Of a stretch of 46,146 nt of DNA, positions 26,782 through 34,961 are shown piece by piece. The first letter of the stretch is position 1; every line of letters begins with the position of its first letter. Where the stretch lies: NCBI GenBank assembly GCA_003263845.1, contig JYJN01000091.1:1-46146 (forward strand), written 5' to 3'. This DNA is from Vibrio aestivus (lineage in GTDB: Bacteria > Pseudomonadota > Gammaproteobacteria > Enterobacterales > Vibrionaceae). The notes under the pieces are model-generated. The model saw only the letters and a program-made list of their open reading frames with translations, ran no database searches and was not told the origin of the DNA. Made by a program: the position numbers and the translations under genes.

Positions 26782-27676
26782 TCACGATAGCGATGCGATT
26801 AGGCCGATTAAGGCAGGGGCTGCTATCAACATCAATGTTGGGAAGAGGACTAACACAATCAAAGGTACGCCCATTTTTGCAGGGACTTTAGCGGCCATCT
26901 CTTCCATGGTTAGAAGCCTTTTTTGTCTGGTATCAGCAGCAACGATTCGAAGTGTTTTCGCAATCGATGAACCGTAATTCATCGCTTGGTTAAGAGTGGT
27001 CGCCATAATTTTTAACTCTTCAACCAGTGTTCGATTGGCTAAGTTGCGAAAGGCTTGGCTGCGATCGGGAAGCACTTTGAGTTCGTCCACCACGAGATGA
27101 AGCTCTTGTGCGAGTTCTGGGCAAATGGTGTCGAGTTTCTTTGCAACCTTGTCTAGTGAGACATCCAGCCCTGCACCGGCTTCCGCGCAGATCACCATCA
27201 TGTCCATCATGTCTGGGCAACACCGGCTAATGGTGGCTTGCCTTTGCTCACCTTGCCATTCAACCCATTTTTCAACCACGATGCCTAATCCGAAAATCAC
27301 AGCAAGGGCAATGAGCATGCTTTTGGCACTGAGCTGTTCTGGGTTGAGTAGGAACACAGCTCCAACTAGGGCGATTCCGACCAGAATCAGGCCAAATTTG
27401 GTGAGTAGAAATAAAGCTAATGCATGGCGTTCAAAGAAACCCGCTCGCAAAAGCAAGGTTTTAAGTTGGTGGTGATCTTTTTCACTGATGAGCTTGGACT
27501 CGAATACCGTGCCAATCTTCACACCCAGCCTCATTGCTCTCTGTGAAAAGTGAATGCGAGTCTGTGGGATACCCAAAAAGCGCTGTTTGTTTTTCTGATA
27601 CTTATTTTGCTTGAGTCGATGCTCAAGCAAAAATAAGACAGGCTATAACAGCAATAGTAGAGATTACGAATAACAT
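26782..27676 (-). CDS. tadC: TadC inner-membrane platform protein (one base gain)
   Basis: GspF-family platform protein of the Flp pilus machine, paired with TadB. The full N-terminus starts at ATG 27676 as MLFVISTIAVIACLI and joins LLEHRLKQNKYQKNKQRFLG if one extra A in the run 27629-27633 (plus strand) is removed. Corrected length is about 297 residues. Membrane helices flank the cytoplasmic GspF domain, which has CPDMMDMMVICAEAGAGLDV and SIAKTLRIVAADTRQKRLLT. Separated from tadB by 4 bp. This indel is an insertion, unlike most others in the window. Confidence 0.9.
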
Positions 27677-27680
27677 AAGT

Positions 27681-28555
27681 TTACTGACCTACCTTGGTAA
27701 GCCGTCTAATGATAAGTAGACCAGCCGAAATACTGACAAGCGCATACAGGGCGACTTGTTGCCCAGTTGGATGATTGATTAAGAACTCTAACTGCTCAGG
27801 TTGTTTGACAAATTGCATTCCCAGTAAAGCGATGGGAATGCCAGTAACAACACGTGCAGCCATGCGTGGCTCGGCGGTGAGCACCAGCACTTTTTTATCG
27901 AGTTTCTGTTTCTCACGAAGACCGACGGAGAGATTGGTGAGCACCTCTACCAGTGGCCCACCAGTTTCGGCATTTAGGCTCAGTATTGCGGTGAAATATT
28001 GAAAGTTTCCGCTATCAACTCGTTTGGCTGAATCGTTGAGCGCTTGCTGAAAAGGGACGCCAAGTAACAAAGCGTCGTGCATTCGTTCAAACTCCTGACC
28101 CAAGGGGCCATCAAAGGCATTTTTGACACTGAGGATCGCGCGTTCAATCGGAACTCCCGCCGAGATGGCACGAGCAAAAACGTTGATGGCTTGTGGCAGG
28201 TCGTGCTCGATTTGCTCAAGTCGCTTTTGAGCTTCTCTAGCCTGATAAGCCTTTCGGGTAAAGAGGAAGATTGCAACGCCGGCAATTAGGCCTATTAGAT
28301 AATGCGTTGCGCCTGAAACGAAGTAAGTTGCTACTACGCCCGCTAAGGTTGGGACAGGCAGTAACATTTGACGCACTTTGACAAATAAGGGCTTGGCAAA
28401 GCCTTATTTTCGTTGATGCGTCTTTGATTGCGTTGGCCGTAGGTGCCGAGCTGGCGGTCTAAACGAGCGATGACTTTGCTCCTCTGAACGTAGTTTGCTC
28501 GTTGAACAAGTAACAGCACCGCTGCAAAGCCTAAAGAGAAAAGTAATAGGGTCAT
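27681..28555 (-). CDS. tadB: TadB inner-membrane platform protein (one base loss)
   Basis: GspF-family partner of TadC. The N-terminal part (MTLLLFSLGFAAVLLLVQRA) and the main part are joined as SPYLSKVRQMLLPVPTLAGV when one T is added at 28377-28379 (plus strand). Corrected length is about 291 residues. The GspF-like domain contains LPQAINVFARAISAGVPIER and LSLNAETGGPLVEVLTNLSV, and there are C-terminal membrane helices. The ATG overlaps the tadA stop by 4 bp (ATGA), so the two are translationally coupled. Confidence 0.92.
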
Positions 28556-29880
28556 GATGATTCAAACCCTGCTTCTGCCAACAGTGCGGTTAACTTCTTT
28601 GATACGCCCGCCGTCATCAATTTGTCCTGCTTTTCGCTGTGGTTGGCTCGTTGAACAAACTCCCCAATCAAGCTTTCTGCATCGTCATTCTCTTCGACTT
28701 GAAACTCAAACAGTGTGGCTAACTGGATTTCACCATCGTGAAAGCCCTGTGTTTCGCAAATCTTGGTCACGCGTCGATGCCCATCACGGCAGCGTTCAAT
28801 CTGCACAATTACGTCAATCGAAGCGGCAATTTGTTTACGAATCAGCTCATTACTGAGTTTGGATTGAGCCATACTCAACATGTTTTCAAGTCGAATCAAA
28901 GCATCATTGGGTGTGTTAGCGTGCACGGTGGATAACGATCCATCGTGACCCGTGTTCATCGCTTGAAGCATATCGAACACTTCTGCACCACGAACTTCGC
29001 CCAGTAGTATTCTGTCTGGGCGCATACGAAGTGCGTTTTTGACTAGATCGGTTTGATTCACCTCGCCAGAGCCTTCAATGCTGGTGGCGCGTGTTTCCAA
29101 GCTCACCACATGCGGTTGGCTCAGTTGCAGTTCTGCGGCATCTTCAATGGTGATCACACGCTCGCTATCACCAATGTGAGCAGACAAAGCATTGAGGAGA
29201 GTCGTTTTACCTGCACCTGTTCCGCCAGAGACCAAGATATTCATCTTGGCCTGAACAAAGACGGCCAGCACTCTCGCCATGGTCAACGACAGATTTTTCG
29301 TCGTCGCCATATGCTCGAGTGAAATTTTGTGTTTAGAGAACTTACGAATGGATAACACAGTACCGTTCAAAGACAATGGCGGAGCAATGATGTTGACACG
29401 GCTGCCGTCATCCAAGCGCGCATCGACCATTGGTGATGATTCATCAATTCGGCGTCCGACGCGGCTTGCAACCCGCTGCGCAATATTATGGACATGAGTT
29501 TGGTCGCGGAACATGACGTCAGATAGAGTGAGCTTCCCACGCTTTTCCACGTAGACCTGATGAGGACCGTTCACCAAAATATCTGACACAGACTCATCGT
29601 TAATCAGGCTTTCAAGTGGCCCTAAACCACAGATATCATCCACCAGTTCTTTAGTGAGCTGCTGCTGCTCCCTTAGGTTCATGGTGATCTTATTGTCGAT
29701 CGCGATTTGGCTCAGGTCTTGGAAAATCGAGAACTCAAGTTCCGACACCGACATTGACAGCGCTTTTGATGGATCAAGGTTATCCATCAACTCTTGGCGC
29801 ATTGCCGCTATTTTTTGCGCGTGCGCCTGTCGATGTTGGTTGAGATTGGGTTCGTGCTGGAACCGCTCTAGGTGGTTCAT
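28552..29880 (-). CDS. tadA: TadA/CpaF secretion ATPase
   Basis: Hexameric type IV-family ATPase powering Flp pilus assembly. I start at ATG 29880 (MNHLERFQHEPNLNQHRQ), whose codon overlaps the tadZ stop as TAATG. Motifs: Walker A SGGTGAGKTTLLNAL (about residue 215-230), the Asp-box region ERVITIEDAAELQLSQPHVV, Walker B-like RPDRILLGEVRGAEVFDML and the His-box TGHDGSLSTVHANT. Length is 442 residues, normal for the family. It associates with the TadB/TadC platform. Frame intact. Confidence 0.95.
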   Translation of the reverse strand: MNHLERFQHEPNLNQHRQAHAQKIAAMRQELMDNLDPSKALSMSVSELEFSIFQDLSQIAIDNKITMNLREQQQLTKELVDDICGLGPLESLINDESVSDILVNGPHQVYVEKRGKLTLSDVMFRDQTHVHNIAQRVASRVGRRIDESSPMVDARLDDGSRVNIIAPPLSLNGTVLSIRKFSKHKISLEHMATTKNLSLTMARVLAVFVQAKMNILVSGGTGAGKTTLLNALSAHIGDSERVITIEDAAELQLSQPHVVSLETRATSIEGSGEVNQTDLVKNALRMRPDRILLGEVRGAEVFDMLQAMNTGHDGSLSTVHANTPNDALIRLENMLSMAQSKLSNELIRKQIAASIDVIVQIERCRDGHRRVTKICETQGFHDGEIQLATLFEFQVEENDDAESLIGEFVQRANHSEKQDKLMTAGVSKKLTALLAEAGFESS

Positions 29881-31061
29881 TACGATTTGCCTCCCAACCA
29901 CGCTTTAGGTGAGAAAAATCGCTTACGATTCACGGCTAGCCCTAAGCAATCGGCCGCGACGTTGTGAACGGCTTTCGCCCATGAAGAGTTTGAAGTGATG
30001 GCCATTTCACCCTGTTCATGGGCCTTGATCAGAAGTGAGTCCGCAAATGGGATCTGGTAGTCCACTTTCACGTTGAGAGACTGTTCAAGCTCTTCAATGG
30101 TGAACCAGTGATGGGTCTTCTTGCGTGTCGCATTAATGGCGATTAATGGGCGAACATGAGGGTAATGTTCTAAATGCGAGAGGGCTTTGGCTAACGCTCG
30201 AGCACTGCTCATGCTGAGATCGCAAACCAACACACACACTTTGGTGTAGGCTAGAATCGCGGTGAGGTCATTGTATTGACCGGTATTGCCGTCCCATAAG
30301 TGCATAGAGTAATGGTCATTGGCGAATTGGGCTAGCGCACCAAATTGACTGCCGTCCAATGGCAATGTTTGGTTGATATCCAGCGAGTCATTGAGCAGTG
30401 ATAGGTTCTCTTGAACGTTTACGATACTGCGTTTGACCAATAGGTCGTCTAGCTCATCGACATAGGTAAGCAGCGATGAAAGTTGTCCGTGATTGTCTTC
30501 ATTCAGAGCAAAACCTAGGTTGCCGGTGTAGAGGTTAGTATCAACTGCAAGTGTGTAGCGATGATGTTCTTTAGCAAACAAATGCGCGAGAGCGGCAGTG
30601 AGCGTTGTGCTACCCACGCCCCCTTTTACACCCCACACCAAGACGCCTCGAGCATCATGGTTCTGATGACTCTCATGCTGCGTAAACCCAGCAATGGCAT
30701 GGGATAACTGGTCGTGTTCAACATCACCGGTTAGGTAGTCACTACAACCTAAAGAAAGAAGCTGTCGGTAACCACTGACATCAATCATTTCACCGATCAA
30801 AATGAGATGCGTCTTTGGCTGCAATCTCGGCTTGATTAATTTGGTGACGGCATTGGCCTTTTCACCGGATTTTACTTGGACGATTAGGACATCAAGATTA
30901 GCCAGTTGCACAAACTTATCTAGACCTTGTTGCCAGTCACCCACATGACAGTAGGTTTGTAACCCTGAACCTTGGTAACGGCGCTCGAAAGTCAGGCCAT
31001 CATTTTCATTGAGGAAGCAAGCGGCCAACGTCGAGGCCGTATTGCGTTGAATAGTACTCAC
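29880..31061 (-). CDS. tadZ: TadZ/CpaE pilus localisation ATPase
   Basis: ParA/MinD-superfamily protein that places Tad machinery at the pole in other bacteria. The 393-residue protein has an N-terminal receiver-like domain (about 1-130, with LDVLIVQVKSGEKANAVTKL and SLGCSDYLTGDV) and a C-terminal MinD-like ATPase with deviant Walker A KGGVGSTTLTAALA (about 145-158) and TLAVDTNLYTGNLGFAL. The receiver domain does not show a clean phospho-Asp set. Its start overlaps the cpaD-like stop by 4 bp and its stop overlaps tadA. Confidence 0.92.
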   Translation of the reverse strand: MSTIQRNTASTLAACFLNENDGLTFERRYQGSGLQTYCHVGDWQQGLDKFVQLANLDVLIVQVKSGEKANAVTKLIKPRLQPKTHLILIGEMIDVSGYRQLLSLGCSDYLTGDVEHDQLSHAIAGFTQHESHQNHDARGVLVWGVKGGVGSTTLTAALAHLFAKEHHRYTLAVDTNLYTGNLGFALNEDNHGQLSSLLTYVDELDDLLVKRSIVNVQENLSLLNDSLDINQTLPLDGSQFGALAQFANDHYSMHLWDGNTGQYNDLTAILAYTKVCVLVCDLSMSSARALAKALSHLEHYPHVRPLIAINATRKKTHHWFTIEELEQSLNVKVDYQIPFADSLLIKAHEQGEMAITSNSSWAKAVHNVAADCLGLAVNRKRFFSPKAWLGGKS

Positions 31062-31687
31062 TGGGCACCTCCTACTGAGACGTTTTGAAGAGAAGGCTGA
31101 ATCACGTTGCCAGTGTGATAGTTCTGCAAAGCGCTGGTGGCATTGATGCTAGTTGGCTGAATGAGGTCTCGACCATTAAGGAGATCTCTTGGGTTCGCTG
31201 TGCTGGCTGCTAAGTTCATTAGCGAGCTGCACTCTAAGCTTGGTGTATAGCCTGTTTTTCCATCACGAATTTCTGGTTTGGCAACGGGGTTCTCGCAGCC
31301 GATGACATTGGCAACACTGGAATAAGTAGTGACCGTGAAATCAGATGTTGTGTGGTTCGTCAGTCGAAGCTGAGCATCAAAATGACCTTGATGAAACGCG
31401 CTTTCCAGTCGTTTGCGCGTTCGTTGGCTTGTACTCTTTGGTAGCTTTATTTCAACTGCGACTAAAGAAGGGCCGTGCCATTGGCGCATGGTCTCAACGA
31501 AAGAGCTTACAGGAGCCTTCGCATTTAATGGAGTCGATTGTTCTTTAATATCAACCACAATCTGTGGCGCTTGATAAGGTTCAGAAAGACGATTACCAAT
31601 GTCTTCTCTCACGCCTTTCTCAAGAAATGCGCAACCAGACAGTGTCGCTGCCAGTGTTAAAGCAATAATTGTTTGAGTGTGTGTCAT
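31058..31687 (-). CDS. CpaD-like pilus assembly lipoprotein
   Basis: A 209-residue lipoprotein with a lipobox (ALTLAATLSGC, about residue 19). The C-terminal segment LECSSLMNLAASTANPRDLL followed by NGRDLIQP matches the CpaD pattern (NLAxxVANPxDLxxGR). This supports an outer-membrane-associated role with the RcpA secretin. The middle region is poorly conserved. Placed between rcpA and tadZ, the usual position for cpaD/rcpB. I am fairly sure of the CpaD kinship, less of its exact role. Confidence 0.8.
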   Translation of the reverse strand: MTHTQTIIALTLAATLSGCAFLEKGVREDIGNRLSEPYQAPQIVVDIKEQSTPLNAKAPVSSFVETMRQWHGPSLVAVEIKLPKSTSQRTRKRLESAFHQGHFDAQLRLTNHTTSDFTVTTYSSVANVIGCENPVAKPEIRDGKTGYTPSLECSSLMNLAASTANPRDLLNGRDLIQPTSINATSALQNYHTGNVIQPSLQNVSVGGAQ

Positions 31688-31696
31688 GATTCGTCC

Positions 31697-33163
31697 TTAA
31701 AACTCGAAGCCTTTGAAAGCTTCACTGGCGATGGCGGCAGGTGGTCTTTCATATCCCTCAATGGGTTTGAGTGTTCTACCAAAGATCAATCGCTCGAATG
31801 GGCTGGTCAGGTGCACGTTATCAATTGGCGTGGCAAGGGGTGTTTGCGTGGGTTCCACGAGGTAAGCACTGGCTATGATCACAAGCTCTGTTTCGTTGTT
31901 GCGAAAGCGGCTCGATTCAAATAGGCGGCCAAGCACTGGAATTTGGTTTACCCAAGGCAGGTGCTGAAGCTCATCGGTCACATTGCGTTTAACCAAGCCT
32001 GCAAGTGCGAAGCTTTGACCCGATGCCAGTTCCACACTGGTTTCTGCACGTCGAATATCAAAACCTTGTTGGGTGGCCCCACCAATGGTGACACTGTTTG
32101 CCGCAGAAATATCGCTGATTTCGGTTTTCACTTTCAGCGCGATACGATTGCCAGAGAGTATGGTCGGGGTGACAGCCAGTTGAACACCGAACTGCTTGTA
32201 TTCCACCGATGGTGCTTCATTGCTGCCATTGTTAACCACTTGAGGGACTTCTCCCCCCGCTAAGAACGAAGCGGTTTCGCCACTGGTGGCGGTCAAGTTA
32301 GGTTCTGCCAGTACTGTCACCAGGTTTTCTTCGGCCAAAATGTCCACCATACCGACGGCATCGCTACCAGCGAATTCGCCAACGATCGGGCTTTCTTTCC
32401 AAAGCAAATCGCGAGTAAGGCCAAAGGTGATGCTGTTGAGTGAGTCTTTAACGGTTTCTGACGCATAGTTCCATTGGAAACCAAAGTTCTCTTTCACTTG
32501 TTTGCTAACTTCGGCAATACGAACTCGAATGTTGACTTGCGTTGGTGCTGATATCGCTAGGCGATTAATGACTTTTCCCTGCATGATGCCGAACGTGCCT
32601 TGGCCGTTGCCCAGTGAATCGTTGTCACCACTCTGCTGAGCCGCAGCCGGTGCTTCACCCTCTTTACTGATGAGTGTGGCGAGGTAGCGGTTAGTTAGCT
32701 CAATCGCTTGGCTAGCGGTTTGAGCATCAGGAACCGTACCCGACAGCATGACGCCATCACCATGGTTGCGAACTTGGATATTGGAGCTTGGAAATTCACG
32801 TTTTAACATTGGAGCGATACGGGATGTGTCGTAGCCAACACTGATGTTTGCGGAGTACACATCGTTACCCTCTGCATCAAGCACGAAAAGGCTTGCTTTA
32901 CCCGGTTTACGTGCAAACAAGATCAGCGTGTTGGCAGAGGTGGCTTGGTAGCTGGCCACTTCCGGATCAGAAATGAACACGGTATTGGCAGCCGAAGTTA
33001 ATGCCACCTTTTTGGCGTGGCCAACGGAAAGCAGAAGGCTGCCTTTTGCATTGGTTAGTGTGGTGCTTGAGGCGGCTGAAGAGGCCAATACGCAGACACA
33101 AGCTATCAACGCAGTCAACACAGAGCGACTAGAAAAACTGCGCAAAAGATTAAATATAAACAT
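31697..33163 (-). CDS. rcpA: RcpA/CpaC outer-membrane secretin
   Basis: Secretin channel for the Flp pilus, 488 residues. Order: signal peptide (core VLTALIACVCVLASSAASS), N-terminal pilus-assembly domain (SLLLSVGHAKKVALTSAANT), a BON-type domain (VRNHGDGVMLSGTVPDAQTA), then the secretin core with the hallmark VTVLAEPNLTATSGETASFL and AGGEVPQVV, and a C-terminal GLVKRNVTDELQHLPWVNQI, PVLGRLF block. Separated from rcpC by 14 bp and from the cpaD-like gene by 9 bp. Frame intact. Confidence 0.95.
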   Translation of the reverse strand: MFIFNLLRSFSSRSVLTALIACVCVLASSAASSTTLTNAKGSLLLSVGHAKKVALTSAANTVFISDPEVASYQATSANTLILFARKPGKASLFVLDAEGNDVYSANISVGYDTSRIAPMLKREFPSSNIQVRNHGDGVMLSGTVPDAQTASQAIELTNRYLATLISKEGEAPAAAQQSGDNDSLGNGQGTFGIMQGKVINRLAISAPTQVNIRVRIAEVSKQVKENFGFQWNYASETVKDSLNSITFGLTRDLLWKESPIVGEFAGSDAVGMVDILAEENLVTVLAEPNLTATSGETASFLAGGEVPQVVNNGSNEAPSVEYKQFGVQLAVTPTILSGNRIALKVKTEISDISAANSVTIGGATQQGFDIRRAETSVELASGQSFALAGLVKRNVTDELQHLPWVNQIPVLGRLFESSRFRNNETELVIIASAYLVEPTQTPLATPIDNVHLTSPFERLIFGRTLKPIEGYERPPAAIASEAFKGFEF

Positions 33164-33177
33164 GTTTCTTCCTAGAA

Positions 33178-34065
33178 TTATTCGCCGACCACTTCAGTGC
33201 CGCTATCTTGCACACTTAGGTTTCGACGTTTGGTTCCGTGCATCAAAATGAGGCTTGGGGTTTGTATCGGGGCGGTGAAAATCTCGACTACCTCGCTAGC
33301 TGTGGCTAGAGAGTCAGCAGTGCTTGTCGTTGGGTCTGAAAACTCACTCCGCAAGCTCAGAGACAGCTCGCCCATCTTCCGCGCGATGGTCAGCAACTCA
33401 GCTTGTTCTGCACTGGTTTCTAGTGTTGCAGTGCCGTGTTTTTTTACGTCAAACGCATCGTACTCTTTCAGGTTGTCGACGCTTTGGTTAATGGCCAACA
33501 CCCGTGCTTTTTGCAAAATGGTTTTGGCGATTAGCCCAGATAACTCATCTCCTCGTAAGCCATAACCTTCTTGGTTGGTTGAAAGGATGACGTCGACATG
33601 GTTACCGGGCTTAATCAGACCTGAGCTACCAGAGACCATATCAATCGGGATGGTCACCGCGCGTTTTCCAGGCTTGAGAACTGCCGATAAATAGTTATGT
33701 TCACCGGGTTTAATGAAGTTGGCTGGTGTCAGAACGTCGCCAGCTTGAACCTTGGTTCTAACCACAAACCCTTCAAGTGATTGTGCGTCAGCAACTCCTT
33801 TTATGTAGGTTCTGCTCAGATCCCCTTCGAAGTTGGAGAAAGTTTGCCATTGAAAGTGTTCTTTGGTGATGAGTGTCCCTCTAGGCAGAGGTTCACTTGC
33901 GACCAAAAGCTCTGGGCCAGTTTCGTTTTCTTCCACTTCGACTGATTGATTACTGTCAGTAGTTGGGATTAGGTTGGAAGTGGCATTTTGATTATTGGTA
34001 TAAAACCAAGCACCGCCTCCGGCTAAGCCGAGGAAGACTAGGTACACCATAATTCTACTTTTCAT
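33178..34065 (-). CDS. rcpC: RcpC/CpaB pilus assembly protein
   Basis: Periplasmic, membrane-anchored protein with an N-terminal hydrophobic segment (IMVYLVFLGLAGGGAWFYTN) and a SAF/CpaB domain (LLVASEPLPRGTLITKEHFQ). The central block GKRAVTIPIDMVSGSSGLIK then PGNHVDVILSTN is diagnostic of CpaB. Length is 295 residues. Thought to support the RcpA secretin at the inner face of the outer membrane. It lies 18 bp after the peptidase gene. Confidence 0.93.
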   Translation of the reverse strand: MKSRIMVYLVFLGLAGGGAWFYTNNQNATSNLIPTTDSNQSVEVEENETGPELLVASEPLPRGTLITKEHFQWQTFSNFEGDLSRTYIKGVADAQSLEGFVVRTKVQAGDVLTPANFIKPGEHNYLSAVLKPGKRAVTIPIDMVSGSSGLIKPGNHVDVILSTNQEGYGLRGDELSGLIAKTILQKARVLAINQSVDNLKEYDAFDVKKHGTATLETSAEQAELLTIARKMGELSLSLRSEFSDPTTSTADSLATASEVVEIFTAPIQTPSLILMHGTKRRNLSVQDSGTEVVGE

Positions 34066-34083
34066 GGGTTTGATTCATTTCCT

Positions 34084-34503
34084 TTAGGTGCTCCAAATGT
34101 GGAGCAAAGTGGCGGCAGAAATTGCGACGCCATATGGAACATCGTTGTTCTGTTGAGCGATCTTTGATGTTAGGAGAGTCACCAAGCTCACGACTCCCCC
34201 AAAAATACCGATTGAGATTAGAAGTTTTGGATCCGCTGTTACCAGTAAGCTCGCTGCAATCAACTTTGTGTCACCTGCACCCAAAATGGACTGTAATCCC
34301 AAGCCGATAAGCAATACCGAAATGAGCGTCAAGCTAAGCAAAGTAGGGTTTTGAGGAGGTAGATTTTGGTTATAAACCAACGAAATAGTCCAAACCCCTA
34401 ACAGCAGTAAAATTGCTTTATTGGGAAGCCGCCTATGTTGAATGTCTGACCAGGCTAATAATAGGTAAAACACGCTGTAGGCTAGACTCCACTCAACAGG
34501 CAT
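34084..34503 (-). CDS. tadV: TadV/CpaA A24-type prepilin peptidase
   Basis: Inner-membrane aspartyl protease that cleaves Flp prepilin and TadE/TadF leaders, 139 residues, six hydrophobic segments. Both catalytic Asps are visible: AWSDIQHRRLPN (about residue 20) and the GxGD motif in LGAGDTKLIAASL (about residue 75). Only the peptidase core is present, no methylase domain, as usual for TadV. Its ATG overlaps the flp stop as TAATG, so the two are tightly coupled. Confidence 0.93.
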   Translation of the reverse strand: MPVEWSLAYSVFYLLLAWSDIQHRRLPNKAILLLLGVWTISLVYNQNLPPQNPTLLSLTLISVLLIGLGLQSILGAGDTKLIAASLLVTADPKLLISIGIFGGVVSLVTLLTSKIAQQNNDVPYGVAISAATLLHIWST

Positions 34504-34706
34504 TAGTTACCTTCAGAGCCTCCAGCCGTTTGTTCTTGTATTGATCCTGCCACCGTTTCAAATGCGCCAGTAAGTGCTTGAGTGAATGCACCGTCATCGC
34601 CAAGTACAACCGCAATAACCGCTGCTAGGCCAGCCGCTAGTACTCCGTACTCGATGGATGTAACCCCTTTTTCACTCTTCAAAAAGCCACTTATTTTGTT
34701 TTGCAT
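34503..34706 (-). CDS. flp: Flp-family type IVb pilin
   Basis: Major pilin subunit, 67 residues. The leader MQNKISGFLKSEKG is cleaved after Gly by TadV to give VTSIEYGVLAAGLAAVIAVV, with the Glu-Tyr pair at +5/+6 typical of Flp pilins. The C-terminal tail (TVAGSIQEQTAGGSEGN) is short and polar. It is the first gene of the operon, with a good ribosome site. The region upstream shared with the divergent lipoprotein gene holds the probable promoter and an inverted repeat. Confidence 0.95.
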   Translation of the reverse strand: MQNKISGFLKSEKGVTSIEYGVLAAGLAAVIAVVLGDDGAFTQALTGAFETVAGSIQEQTAGGSEGN

Positions 34707-34961
34707 ATTTATTTCTCTGATTCTTCCTAAAAATTTATTTTATGAATCCTATTGATAATGAGATTAGTTATCACTAAGATTTGCGACGCATTATCATTTA
34801 GATCAATCTATCGGTCAATAATATTTTTACGATATATGCATCCGCAAAAGATCTTAAACAAAACATTAAGATCTATGTTGATTTAATCTCACATTATTTG
34901 CCTCTTTAGATATCAATGGGTTCTGTGTGGGATTTTGGTGGTTATTTTTTGGAGAAAATTA
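34707..34961. promoter_or_regulatory. Divergent promoter region between flp and the large lipoprotein gene, with an inverted repeat
   Basis: An AT-rich gap of 255 bp with no gene. It contains a perfect inverted repeat, AGATCTTAA (34849-34857) and TTAAGATCT (34866-34874), separated by 8 bases. Such symmetry suits a dimeric regulator able to act on both divergent units. No clear sigma-54 or Fur site was found. Confidence 0.55.
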
